From contig JALOTB010000001.1 of assembly GCA_025458165.1 (NCBI GenBank), forward strand, positions 42,254 to 106,253: a DNA stretch of 64,000 nt. Reading direction: 5' to 3'. The stretch is from Chromatiaceae bacterium (GTDB lineage Bacteria; Pseudomonadota; Gammaproteobacteria; Chromatiales; Chromatiaceae). Below, in pieces: positions 12,015 through 20,477 of this stretch. A model generated the notes under the pieces. The model had not been told where the DNA came from. It ran no database searches and was given only the letters and a program-made list of their open reading frames with translations. The translations under genes were made by a program, and so were the position numbers. The number at the start of each line of letters is the position of its first letter. Position 1 is the stretch's first letter.

Positions 12015-12524
12015 ATGCGTGCCTCCCTCCTCCTCGCCCTGCTCATCGCCCTCGTCCCGGCCCAGGCGGACGTCTACCGTTGGGTGGACGACTCAGGCCG
12101 CGTACACTATGGCGATCGTCCGGTGGTCGGTGCGCAGACCGTGCCACTCCCCGCGCCCCTCCCCGCCGAGACCGCGCCCCCCGTCGAGACCGCCCCAGAC
12201 CCGAGCGGCGACCCCGGCCCCTACACCGCGTTCGAGATCCTCGCCCCCGAGCCGAATGCCACGGTGCGCGACGCCCAGGGTCGAGTGCCGGTCGCGCTCC
12301 TGCTCGACCCGCCGCTGCTGGAGGGGCACCGCATGCAGATCCTGCTCAACGAGCAGCTCGTCCCGGGCGACATGCCGGGCATGCACCTCGCCCTAGATGG
12401 GTTACCGCTCGGGAGTCACCGACTCAGGATCGACATCGTCGACGAGTTCGGGGTAACCCAGGCATCCACCCCGACGATCGACTTCCATCTGCGCCGGCCG
12501 GTTGCGGAAACAGCCTCGCCCTAG
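12015..12524 (+). CDS. DUF4124 domain-containing protein
   Basis: A 169-residue exported protein. A short signal peptide (MRASLLLALLIALVPAQA) precedes the DUF4124 core DVYRWVDDSGRVHYGDRP at residues 19-36, a small beta motif common in gammaproteobacterial periplasmic proteins. A Pro/Ala-rich linker (about 45-70) and a second beta-rich domain (FEILAPEPNATVRD onward to residue 160) follow; that domain resembles an immunoglobulin-like fold but is not firmly recognised. Proteins of this type often sit between glnA and ntrB in Chromatiales and Pseudomonas relatives. Function unknown. No clear ribosome binding site was seen. Confidence 0.8.
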   Translation: MRASLLLALLIALVPAQADVYRWVDDSGRVHYGDRPVVGAQTVPLPAPLPAETAPPVETAPDPSGDPGPYTAFEILAPEPNATVRDAQGRVPVALLLDPPLLEGHRMQILLNEQLVPGDMPGMHLALDGLPLGSHRLRIDIVDEFGVTQASTPTIDFHLRRPVAETASP

Positions 12525-12588
12525 CCGTCCGCTCGCCTCCTTACCTCGGCGGCGCCTTGCTCGTCGCCAAGACCCGCTACGAACCACC

Positions 12589-12604
12589 TGGTTCGATTCT
12601 TGCC
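12589..12604 (+). promoter_or_regulatory. Sigma-54-like promoter upstream of ntrB
   Basis: TGGTTCGATTCTTGCC keeps GG-N10-GC spacing and most of the sigma-54 consensus (TGG, CG, TTGC). It would start transcription about 150 bases before ntrB. No GCAC-N7-GTGC site was found in the 190 bases upstream, so activation would have to come from the glnA sites 2.3 kb away or another activator. The element also lies in a 16-base inverted repeat (12580-12595). Confidence 0.35.
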
Positions 12605-12764
12605 TAATGGTTTTGGGGCCGCCCTGCCGTTGATCCGGTCACTCGCGCGCTGAATGATCCAGCGTCCCCAGCGGGGCAGGATGCCCGCGCTGACGTCTGC
12701 CAGGACTGGTCGATCATCAGCATCTGGGTGTTAACCCTTTACACCGGAAAGGAGCTAAGCAGGC

Positions 12765-13859
<1,095 letters not shown>

Positions 13860-13860
13860 G

Positions 13861-15294
13861 ATGAACCGAGCACCCAAGGTCTGGGTCATCGATGACGACC
13901 GCTCGATCCGCTGGGTCCTCGATCGGGCGCTTCGCAAGGCCGAGATGGACGTGACCAGCTTCTCCAACGGCGTGGGCGTGATCGAGGCCCTTCACCGGGA
14001 GCAGCCGGACGTCATCCTCTCTGACATCCGGATGCCCGGCATCGACGGCCTGGACCTGCTCCGGCAGATCACCAGCCGCTTTCCCGGACTTCCGGTCATC
14101 ATCATGACCGCCCACTCCGACCTGGACAGCGCCGTGTCGGCCTTCCACGGCGGGGCCTTCGAGTACCTCCCCAAGCCCTTCGACCTCGACGAGGCGGTCG
14201 AACAGGTGCGCCGCGCCTGCCGGCGCAACAGCGAGGGCGTGGTGGTACCGGAGCCGCCGCCGCGAACCCCCGACATCGTCGGTGAGGCCCCCGCGATGCA
14301 GGAGGTCTTCCGGGCGATCGGGCGGCTCGCGCGCTCGAACATCACCGTCCTGATCAATGGCGAATCCGGCACCGGAAAGGAGCTCGTCGCCCGCGCCCTC
14401 CACCGGCACAGCCCGCGATCGGATCGGACCTTCATCGCCCTCAACATGGCAGCGATCCCGCGCGATCTGCTCGAATCCGAGCTCTTCGGCCACGAGCGCG
14501 GGGCCTTTACCGGTGCCCAGACGCGTCGCGAGGGGCGCTTCGAGCAGGCCGACGGCGGTACCCTCTTCCTCGACGAGATCGGCGACATGCCGGCCGAGCT
14601 CCAGACCCGTCTGCTGCGCGTCTTGGCGGACGGGGAGTTCTACCGGGTAGGCGGGGTCGCGCCGATCAAGGTCGACGTGCGCATCATCGCCGCAACCCAC
14701 CAGAACCTGGAGGAGCTGGTGCGCCAGGGGCGCTTCCGCGAGGATCTCTTCCACCGCTTGAATGTCATCCGCATCCACCTGCCGGCGCTGCGCGAGCGGC
14801 GCGAGGACATCCCGCTGCTGATGCGCCATTTCTTGGCCCAGGCGGCCGCAGAGCTCGGCTGTGAGCCGAAAATTCTGCTGCCGGGCGCGGCCGAACGCCT
14901 CAAGCGTCTGGACTGGCCGGGCAACGTGCGGCAGCTCGAAAACACGGCGCGCTGGCTCACCGTGATGGCCTCGAGCAAGGAGATCCACCCGGAGGACCTG
15001 CCTCCCGAGCTGAGCCACTTCGGGGATGAGCGCGGCGCCGACGATCACTGGGAGAGTGCACTGCGCCGCTGGGCGCGTACCAGTTTGCAGCGGGGTGAGG
15101 CCGGTCTACTCGACACGGCGCTGCCGGCCTTCGAACAGATCCTGATCGAGACCGCCCTAGAGTTCACCGGCGGCCGCCGCCAGGACGCGGCTCGCGTGCT
15201 CGGCTGGGGCCGGAATACGCTCACTCGCAAAATCAAGGAGCTGCGACTCGACTTCGGCGACGCGGCGGATAGCGACGAGGAGGGTGCCGGCTGA
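13861..15294 (+). CDS. ntrC: Nitrogen regulation response regulator NtrC
   Basis: Sigma-54-dependent activator of nitrogen genes. Receiver domain at residues 1-120 with the phospho-acceptor Asp in LSDIRMPG (about 54); AAA+ domain from 140 with Walker A GESGTGKE near 167-174, the sigma-54 contact loop GAFTGA near 214-219 and Walker B GGTLFLDEIGD; a Fis-type helix-turn-helix at the C-terminus (GRRQDAARVLGWGRNTLTRK). The length is 477 residues. Its likely binding sites are the two dyads upstream of glnA. It is cotranscribed with ntrB. Confidence 0.97.
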   Translation: MNRAPKVWVIDDDRSIRWVLDRALRKAEMDVTSFSNGVGVIEALHREQPDVILSDIRMPGIDGLDLLRQITSRFPGLPVIIMTAHSDLDSAVSAFHGGAFEYLPKPFDLDEAVEQVRRACRRNSEGVVVPEPPPRTPDIVGEAPAMQEVFRAIGRLARSNITVLINGESGTGKELVARALHRHSPRSDRTFIALNMAAIPRDLLESELFGHERGAFTGAQTRREGRFEQADGGTLFLDEIGDMPAELQTRLLRVLADGEFYRVGGVAPIKVDVRIIAATHQNLEELVRQGRFREDLFHRLNVIRIHLPALRERREDIPLLMRHFLAQAAAELGCEPKILLPGAAERLKRLDWPGNVRQLENTARWLTVMASSKEIHPEDLPPELSHFGDERGADDHWESALRRWARTSLQRGEAGLLDTALPAFEQILIETALEFTGGRRQDAARVLGWGRNTLTRKIKELRLDFGDAADSDEEGAG

Positions 15295-15333
15295 GTCGCT
15301 GGGCGGCGGCTTTAAACTGGAGGCCGAAGACCC

Positions 15334-15771
15334 ATGTCCTGGCCAATCCGAGACCGGCTTCGCAAATTTCCCATGGATAGTAGCAGCATCGACCTCAAGG
15401 GCTCCGAGATCGACGCCCTTCGGCTCGCAGACGGATGTCTCCGAGTCCACTTCTCCCGCGCCTACATCGTCAAGACGATGACGGGCTCCCAGGAGCGCAC
15501 CCGCTGGTGGCAGGCAGGGGAGCTGGTGATCGAAGGCGCCGAGGTGGAGTCGGCCGTACCGCAGGCACCCCTGGTCTGCGACGGAGGCGATCTCGACGAC
15601 AACCTCTACACCTACCGGGACATGATTCCCATCCCCCTCGACACCCGCGGGCGTACCGGCTGTGACCTGCGCTTCCGCGGCACACCCGTGCGACTCAAGG
15701 TCCGGGGCGAGACTTTGCGCCTCGAGCTCGCGGATGTGCCGAAGTACATCGAGCACATCCGCCCGACCTAG
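15334..15771 (+). CDS. Conserved protein of unknown function downstream of ntrC
   Basis: A 145-residue soluble protein with no signal peptide or membrane segment. It is rich in beta-strand pattern: ALRLADGCLRVHFSRAYIVKTM, then a Trp-Trp pair in TRWWQAGELV and a closing RLELADVPKYIEHIRPT. I recognise it only as a type of hypothetical protein found in Chromatiales; no function can be named. ATG at 15334 has TGGAGG 10 bases upstream; ATG at 15373 is an alternative that would remove 13 residues. It follows ntrC by 39 bases on the same strand and may be cotranscribed. Confidence 0.7.
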   Translation: MSWPIRDRLRKFPMDSSSIDLKGSEIDALRLADGCLRVHFSRAYIVKTMTGSQERTRWWQAGELVIEGAEVESAVPQAPLVCDGGDLDDNLYTYRDMIPIPLDTRGRTGCDLRFRGTPVRLKVRGETLRLELADVPKYIEHIRPT

Positions 15772-15930
15772 CCCCGCGTCGACCCGGCCAAGCGGCCAGT
15801 CGATGCACCGCTCAGGTCGACCCCTTAGCCTACAAGTGGCTGGTGCAGCCCCCAGCAGCGGGGCGGTGACCGGGCTTAGGTCCTCTCATTCCCGACCTCT
15901 GCGCCCCGCGCTGCGTCAGGGGCAGACACG

Positions 15931-15955
15931 AAAAACCCGCGCGAGGCGCGGGTTT
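15931..15955 (-). terminator. Rho-independent terminator of the small gene at 15995-16219
   Basis: A 10-bp perfect stem (AAACCCGCGC / GCGCGGGTTT) with a three-base loop. Read on the minus strand it ends in TTTTT, a proper U-tract, 40 bases after the stop of the upstream small gene. It may also stop plus-strand transcription from the ntrC side, where the tail is shorter (TTTAT). Confidence 0.85.
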
Positions 15956-15994
15956 ATCAGCCAGCGAGCTCCGCTCGGGCGCGAGGCGTGGCGT

Positions 15995-16219
15995 TCAGTT
16001 TCGCGACGATCCAACGATCTCGTGGGCGATGTCGACCACCCGGTTGGCCATGTCCAGGTAATCCTGGCGATAGTTCGCGAGAAGGCCGTCCTGGGAGGCC
16101 CAGTAGTCCTTACCGGTCACCCCGTGCTCGTGCTCATACTCGATGAACTGCTTCTGCATCTCGAGCATCTTCTCGATCAGGTCCTGCTTCTCTTTCTTCA
16201 ACGCGGCGATATCGCTCAT
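15995..16219 (-). CDS. Small helical protein of unknown function
   Basis: A 74-residue charged protein without signal or membrane segment. It is predicted mostly helical: an N-terminal heptad-like stretch (IAALKKEKQDLIEKMLEMQKQ), a His/Glu-rich turn EYEHEHGVTGKDYW, and a second helix ending VVDIAHEIVGSSRN. I do not recognise a characterised family; similar small proteins occur in purple sulfur bacteria but I cannot name a role. It has its own promoter (extended -10), its own terminator and a GGGAG binding site upstream of the ATG, so it is a free-standing unit, probably well expressed. No cysteine is present. Confidence 0.75.
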   Translation of the reverse strand: MSDIAALKKEKQDLIEKMLEMQKQFIEYEHEHGVTGKDYWASQDGLLANYRQDYLDMANRVVDIAHEIVGSSRN

Positions 16220-16279
16220 GGCTCACTCCCAACAGCGGTTAGCGGATCCCAAGGGCCCTTAAGTGTATGGCGAATTCTT

Positions 16280-16310
16280 AATATAGCACGAGCGGTCGCG
16301 GCCCGGTCAA
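16280..16310 (-). promoter_or_regulatory. Promoter of the small gene at 15995-16219
   Basis: On the minus strand an extended -10 TGCTATATT (TATATT at 16285-16280) has TTGACC 19 bases upstream at 16310-16305. The -35 overlaps the pyrD stop codon. It leaves a leader of about 55 bases before the ATG. Confidence 0.6.
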
Positions 16311-17302
16311 CCGCCCGGATGGGAGGGGGCACAGCCGCAGGCGGACGCCTCCGGGGCGTGCAGGCGCAGGCTCCCGGTCAGCTCGCTGACACTCGCGATG
16401 CCGTGGCGGTCGAGGTAATCGGCGATCCCGCGGTTGATCTTGGGCAGGATCAGCGGGTCGTAGAAGAGCGCGGTGCCGACGCCGACGGCGCTCGCCCCGG
16501 CAATCAGGAACTCCAGCGCGTCCTGGGCACCGGCGACCCCGCCCTGGCCGATGATCGGCACCCGATGATCGCGGCAGACCTGGTAGACCTGGTGGACCTT
16601 GAGCAGTGCGATGGGCTTGATCGCCGGTCCCGAGAGCCCCCCCTGGTTGTTGCCGATCACCGGGGTACGCCGCTCGACGTCGACCACCATCCCCATCAGG
16701 GTGTTGATCACCGAGAAGGCATCGGAGCCTGACTCCAGACAGGCGCGGGCGTTGCTCGCGATGTCGGTCTGATTGGGGGAGAGCTTGGTGATCAGCGGCT
16801 TACGGGTGGCGCGGCGGCAGGCAGCCACTACCCTTGCCGACATCGCCGCGTCGTTGCCGAAGGCCACCCCCCCCTCCTTGACGTTAGGGCAGGAGATGTT
16901 GATCTCCATCGCGTCGATTGGCGAGTCGTCGAAGCGGCGGGTGACCTCGTAGTACTCCTCCACCGTCGACCCCGAGACATTGGCGATGAAGCGCGTCTCG
17001 CCGAAGTCGAGCTTGGGCAGGATCTCGCGGACCACATGGTCGACGCCGGGGTTCTGCAGGCCGATGGCATTGAGCATCCCAGCGGGGGTCTCGCAGATGC
17101 GGTGCGGCGGGTTGCCAAGGCGCGGTGCGAGCGTGGTCCCCTTCAGGCAGACGGCCCCGGCGTCGCGGTTGGAGAACCCCCGGATGCGGGTATACTCCTC
17201 GCCGAATCCTACGCAACCCGACAGTAGGACCAGTGGGGTGGCGAAGCGCAGCCCGCAGAACTCGATGCTCAGCCTAGGATTCGGCTCCCCGCCTACGTCC
17301 AC
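16307..17302 (-). CDS. Dihydroorotate dehydrogenase, class 1B-like
   Basis: FMN enzyme of the dihydroorotate dehydrogenase family (pyrimidine synthesis). It reads as class 1: FIANVSGSTVEEYYEV, the catalytic-cysteine motif EINISCPNVKEGG, and the FMN phosphate site GQGGVAGAQDALEFLIAGA. Class 1B enzymes normally pair with the iron-sulfur/FAD subunit PyrK, which is not nearby. The start is set at GTG 17302, with GAGG 9-10 bases upstream, giving 331 residues; the frame stays open to 17524 but that part opposes trmL. The tail carries SACGCAP, an unusual Cys-x-Cys. It is divergent from trmL by 42 bases. The standard membrane enzyme (class 2) would have to be sought elsewhere in the genome. Confidence 0.85.
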   Translation of the reverse strand: MDVGGEPNPRLSIEFCGLRFATPLVLLSGCVGFGEEYTRIRGFSNRDAGAVCLKGTTLAPRLGNPPHRICETPAGMLNAIGLQNPGVDHVVREILPKLDFGETRFIANVSGSTVEEYYEVTRRFDDSPIDAMEINISCPNVKEGGVAFGNDAAMSARVVAACRRATRKPLITKLSPNQTDIASNARACLESGSDAFSVINTLMGMVVDVERRTPVIGNNQGGLSGPAIKPIALLKVHQVYQVCRDHRVPIIGQGGVAGAQDALEFLIAGASAVGVGTALFYDPLILPKINRGIADYLDRHGIASVSELTGSLRLHAPEASACGCAPSHPGG

Positions 17303-17344
17303 TTGAGAGACCTCGCGCTTGCCCAGGGCGGGCGCACCACCGCG

Positions 17345-17815
17345 GTGTTCAACATCGTCCTCTACCAGCCGGAAATCCCGCCCAACACCGGCAACATCAT
17401 GCGGCTCTGCGCCAACGCCGGGGCGAGTCTGCATCTGATCGAGCCGCTCGGCTTCGAGCTCGACGATCGGCGCCTGCGGCGGGCCGGACTCGACTACCGC
17501 GAATGGGCGAGTGTGCGCGTCCACCCGAGCCTCGCCGCCTACCTTGCCGCCGGCACCCCGGCTCGATTATATGCGTGCAGCACCCGCGGGACAGTGTCCT
17601 ACGCGCGTGCCCCACTCGCACCCGGCGACGCCTTTCTGTTTGGACCGGAGACCCGCGGGCTACCTCAAGCGGTGCTCGACGACCTGCCCCCCGCGCGGCG
17701 GCTGTTCATCCCGATGCGCCCGGACAACCGCAGCCTGAATCTCTCCAACGCGGTGGCGGTGATCCTGTACGAGGCCTGGCGCCAGCGAGGGTTTGCCGGC
17801 GCGCAGCGCGCCTGA
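17345..17815 (+). CDS. trmL: tRNA (cytidine/uridine-2'-O-)-methyltransferase TrmL
   Basis: SPOUT-class methyltransferase that methylates the ribose at the wobble position of leucine tRNAs with S-adenosylmethionine. It shows FNIVLYQPEIPPNTGNIMRL at the N-terminus, LIEPLGFELDDRRLRRAGLDY, the knot residues FGPETRGLPQ, and the C-terminal IPMRPDNRSLNLSNAVAV, all family hallmarks. GTG at 17345 yields 156 residues (E. coli 157); the longer frame from TTG 17303 adds 14 residues without match. It converges with gpsA. Confidence 0.95.
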   Translation: MFNIVLYQPEIPPNTGNIMRLCANAGASLHLIEPLGFELDDRRLRRAGLDYREWASVRVHPSLAAYLAAGTPARLYACSTRGTVSYARAPLAPGDAFLFGPETRGLPQAVLDDLPPARRLFIPMRPDNRSLNLSNAVAVILYEAWRQRGFAGAQRA

Positions 17816-17841
17816 GCCCGAGCGCGGCGTGATTCATGGGC

Positions 17842-18855
17842 TCAATAGAACTCCGCCTTGCTCCTGCGCGTCAGCAGGCTCTCGGTCGCCTCGGCTGGCG
17901 TCGTCCCAAGATAGAGCACCCGGTAGACCTGTTCGCTGATGGGCATTTCCACGCCCAGCCGGCGGGCGGTGGCGTAGACCGAACGGGCGGTGATCACGCC
18001 CTCGACCTCCTGCCCGATCTCCTTCTTGGCCGCTTCGACGTTGAGCCCGCGTGCCAACGCGAGGCCCATGCGCCGGTTGCGGGACTGGTCGTCGGTGCAG
18101 GTGAGCACCAGATCGCCGAGCCCGGCGAGGCCGATGAAGGTCTCCTGGTGGCCGCCGAGGGCCGTCCCGAGACGGATGAGCTCGGCCAGTCCGCGGGTAA
18201 TCAGGGCCGCCCGGGTGTTGGCCCCGAACCCTAGGCCATCGGCGATCCCCGTGGCGATCGCCAGGACGTTCTTCGCGGCGCCGCCGACCTGCACGCCGAC
18301 GATGTCGCCGCTGGTGTAGGCGCGGAAGCGCTCGCCGTGCAGGTAGTCGGCGACCCGCCGGGCATGCTGGGGGCTCGACGCCGCAACGGTGACTGCGGTC
18401 GGCAGCCCGGCGGCGACCTCGCGGGCGAAGCTCGGCCCGGAGATAACTGCGAGGTCCCGCCGCCCGAGGACCTCACCGGCGACCTCGTGAAGCAGGCGGC
18501 CGGTCTCTGGCTCCAGCCCCTTGGTGGCCCATGCCACCCCGAGGCCGGCCGGTAGCGGGGCCGGCAACGCGCGCAGCACGGCGGCGAAGGCGTGGCTAGG
18601 GACTACGATGAGGAGCTCGTCGGCGCCGGAGACGGCCTCCGCGAGGTCGTCAACCGGGAGCAGTTCCGCCGGCAGTGGCGTCCCGGGCAGGTAGCGGCGG
18701 TTCTCCCGGTCGCGGCGGAGCTCGGCCAGGTGCTCGCGGAAGTGATCCCACAGGCGGACCCGGTGGCCGTTGCGGCACAGCAGCAGGGCCAGCGCCGTCC
18801 CCCAGGACCCGGCGCCGAGGACGGCGATCTCCGCCCTGCGATTCGCGGCGGTCAA
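17842..18855 (-). CDS. gpsA: Glycerol-3-phosphate dehydrogenase [NAD(P)+]
   Basis: It reduces dihydroxyacetone phosphate to sn-glycerol-3-phosphate for phospholipid synthesis. The nucleotide-binding loop [12 protein letters not shown] lies at residues 12-23, [11 protein letters not shown] near 140, the catalytic lysine in [13 protein letters not shown] near 195, and the substrate residues in [13 protein letters not shown]. The length is 337. It starts with TTG in a TTGA overlap with the secB stop. Upstream secB and a membrane rhodanese recall the enterobacterial yibN-grxC-secB-gpsA order without grxC. Confidence 0.96.
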   Translation of the reverse strand: MTAANRRAEIAVLGAGSWGTALALLLCRNGHRVRLWDHFREHLAELRRDRENRRYLPGTPLPAELLPVDDLAEAVSGADELLIVVPSHAFAAVLRALPAPLPAGLGVAWATKGLEPETGRLLHEVAGEVLGRRDLAVISGPSFAREVAAGLPTAVTVAASSPQHARRVADYLHGERFRAYTSGDIVGVQVGGAAKNVLAIATGIADGLGFGANTRAALITRGLAELIRLGTALGGHQETFIGLAGLGDLVLTCTDDQSRNRRMGLALARGLNVEAAKKEIGQEVEGVITARSVYATARRLGVEMPISEQVYRVLYLGTTPAEATESLLTRRSKAEFY

Positions 18856-19319
18856 TGCGGTCCAGCGCCCGCCTGCTCGGCCATCTTTTGCTGGTGCTGG
18901 GCGAACAGGGCGTCGAAGTTGACCGGCTGCAGCACCAACTGCGGGAAGCCGCCCTTGGTCACCAGATCCGACACGGCCTCGCGCGCGTAAGGGAAGAGGA
19001 GGTTCGGGCAGTAGGCCCCGAGCAGCGGCCCGAGCTCCTGCTCGGTGAATCCCTTGACGCCGAAGAACCCGGCCTGGTGCACCTCCACGATGAACGCGGT
19101 CTGCTCGCCGGTCTTGGCGGTGACCGTCACTGAGAGCTCGACCTCGAAGGCGTCCTCAGCGAGGCGGTTGACCTTGGTGTTGAGGTTGAGGTCGTGCTGT
19201 GGTCGCCACTCGCCGCGAAAGATCGCCGGGGCGTTGGGCGACTCAAAGGAGATGTCCTTGACATAGATCCGTTGGATGGCGAACTGGCGCTCGCCCTGGA
19301 CTTGCTCGTTCTCGGCCAT
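18852..19319 (-). CDS. secB: Protein-export chaperone SecB
   Basis: Tetrameric cytoplasmic chaperone that keeps preproteins unfolded and hands them to SecA. The 155-residue protein has the N-terminal strand [28 protein letters not shown], the acidic/hydrophobic binding face and [19 protein letters not shown], a near-invariant C-terminal motif. It sits between the rhodanese gene (49 bases upstream) and gpsA (4-base overlap). Confidence 0.96.
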   Translation of the reverse strand: MAENEQVQGERQFAIQRIYVKDISFESPNAPAIFRGEWRPQHDLNLNTKVNRLAEDAFEVELSVTVTAKTGEQTAFIVEVHQAGFFGVKGFTEQELGPLLGAYCPNLLFPYAREAVSDLVTKGGFPQLVLQPVNFDALFAQHQQKMAEQAGAGPH

Positions 19320-19368
19320 GTGCTGTGATCCTATGGCGTGATTGGGGGCGAGCCGCTTGCGGTCCGGC

Positions 19369-19794
19369 TCAACGCTTCTTGCGCGTCAGCGGCAGATTGG
19401 CGTTCTCCCAGGCGAGGAGCCCGCCGCGGAGGTTGTAAACCTCAGCGAATCCCTCTTTGCGCAGCTCCTTGCAGGCCGCGGCCGACTGGGCCCCGGAGCG
19501 GCAGTTCACCAGGATCGGCTTGTCCTTGTGCTTCTGCAGCACCCCGATCTGGTTCTTGAAGCCGTTCATCGGGAGGTTCGTCGCATTGATGATGTGACCC
19601 TTGGCGAAGTCAGCCGCAGGGCGGACGTCCACCACGATCGCGTCCCGGCGGTTGATCAGGTCCGTCGCCGCGAGCGGGTCGACCGAGCCCCTCCCCCCGA
19701 CCGCCAGGTTGTGCACCAACAACGCGAGGATCACCACCAGCGCGACGAACAGCAGCCAGTGGTTGGTGATGAACTCGATCAGTTGGGGCAGCAT
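19369..19794 (-). CDS. Membrane-anchored rhodanese-like sulfurtransferase (YibN type)
   Basis: A 141-residue protein with one N-terminal membrane helix ([19 protein letters not shown], about residues 12-30) and a single rhodanese domain. The persulfide-carrying cysteine is in [10 protein letters not shown] near residue 100; [20 protein letters not shown] and [14 protein letters not shown] are typical. ATG at 19794 is chosen because it places the helix at the N-terminus; the frame extends upstream without family match. It precedes secB-gpsA and lies about 100 bases after an ArsR-type regulator on the same strand, so sulfur-dependent expression is possible. Confidence 0.88.
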   Translation of the reverse strand: MLPQLIEFITNHWLLFVALVVILALLVHNLAVGGRGSVDPLAATDLINRRDAIVVDVRPAADFAKGHIINATNLPMNGFKNQIGVLQKHKDKPILVNCRSGAQSAAACKELRKEGFAEVYNLRGGLLAWENANLPLTRKKR

Positions 19795-19893
19795 GAACGG
19801 TCGCGCGGCGGTTCTAGGCCGGGCGGCCCGGCGGGGAGGCGCAAGTATAAGACCCGGTCTCGGGCCAGTCACCCTAGGGCCGGTCGGGGTGGT

Positions 19894-20256
19894 TCACTGC
19901 CCCTGGTGGCAAAAGACCTTCCGCATCATCCCGATCAACTGAAGGGTGCGGGCGTCGCTCACGCGGTAGTAGACGCGGTTGGCGTCCTTGCGTGAGGCGA
20001 GGATGCCCTTGTCGCGCAGGATCGCCAGGTGCTGGGAGATGTTGCTCTGCGAGGTCCCGACGTAGTCGACGATCTCCTGCACGCTGATCTCCTGATCGCC
20101 CAGGGTGCAGAGGATCTTCAGCCGCAGGGGATGAGACATCGCCTTCAATGAGCGCGAGGCGCGTTCGATGTCGTCGTCGTCGGCGAACAGATCGACGCTC
20201 TCGGCCGCGCTGGCGTTGAGGATCGGAAGCGACGGGTGGGTGAGGTGACCAGCCAT
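19894..20256 (-). CDS. ArsR/SmtB-family regulator, SqrR/BigR-like
   Basis: A 120-residue winged helix-turn-helix repressor: MSHPLRLKILCTLGDQEISV, recognition helix TSQSNISQHLAILRDKG, and wing RKDANRVYYRV. Only two cysteines exist, Cys50 in the ILC motif and Cys116 in VFC near the end, 66 residues apart. That is the same spacing and context as the redox pair of the persulfide sensors SqrR (41/107), BigR (42/108) and HlyU (38/104). No arsenic or zinc motif ELCVCDL is present. A membrane rhodanese follows on the same strand. An A+T-rich stretch just upstream is the likely operator. The persulfide-sensing role is inferred. Confidence 0.82.
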   Translation of the reverse strand: MAGHLTHPSLPILNASAAESVDLFADDDDIERASRSLKAMSHPLRLKILCTLGDQEISVQEIVDYVGTSQSNISQHLAILRDKGILASRKDANRVYYRVSDARTLQLIGMMRKVFCHQGQ

Positions 20257-20272
20257 GGGACCTGCTCTCAAT

Positions 20273-20306
20273 CAATGCATTACAATACAATAATAAGCTC
20301 TTTTTC
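20273..20306 (-). promoter_or_regulatory. A+T-rich promoter/operator region of the ArsR-type gene
   Basis: In otherwise very GC-rich DNA this stretch is almost all A and T. It contains the palindrome AATGCATT (20274-20281) and several ATTG repeats on the minus strand. It lies 17-50 bases before the regulator's ATG, where an autoregulatory operator would be expected. No exact -10/-35 pair can be fixed. Confidence 0.35.
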
Positions 20307-20384
20307 TTCGGGATGCGACGGGCCTGCCGGCGTGCGCCAGGCACGTACGGCCCGCCGCCTGCCGGGGTCGACCGTCCGATCGGT

Positions 20385-20414
20385 CTGTCGGGCCCCGGGG
20401 GCGATCCCTATAAT
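20385..20414 (+). promoter_or_regulatory. Candidate promoter of the gpmI run
   Basis: A perfect TATAAT at 20409-20414 with CTGTCG 18 bases upstream as a weak -35, giving a leader of about 55 bases before gpmI. It may drive the long plus-strand series that follows. Confidence 0.5.
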
Positions 20415-20477
20415 CTCGGGCCGGCGCCAACCTACACCGCCTCGCGTGTCGTCCAGAGACCAGTCTCCCGATAGCCG

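Noticed and set aside
12580..12604. GGTTCGATTC resembling a tRNA T-loop
   Set aside because: No 5-bp T-stem forms and no cloverleaf fits; the sigma-54 reading explains the sequence better.
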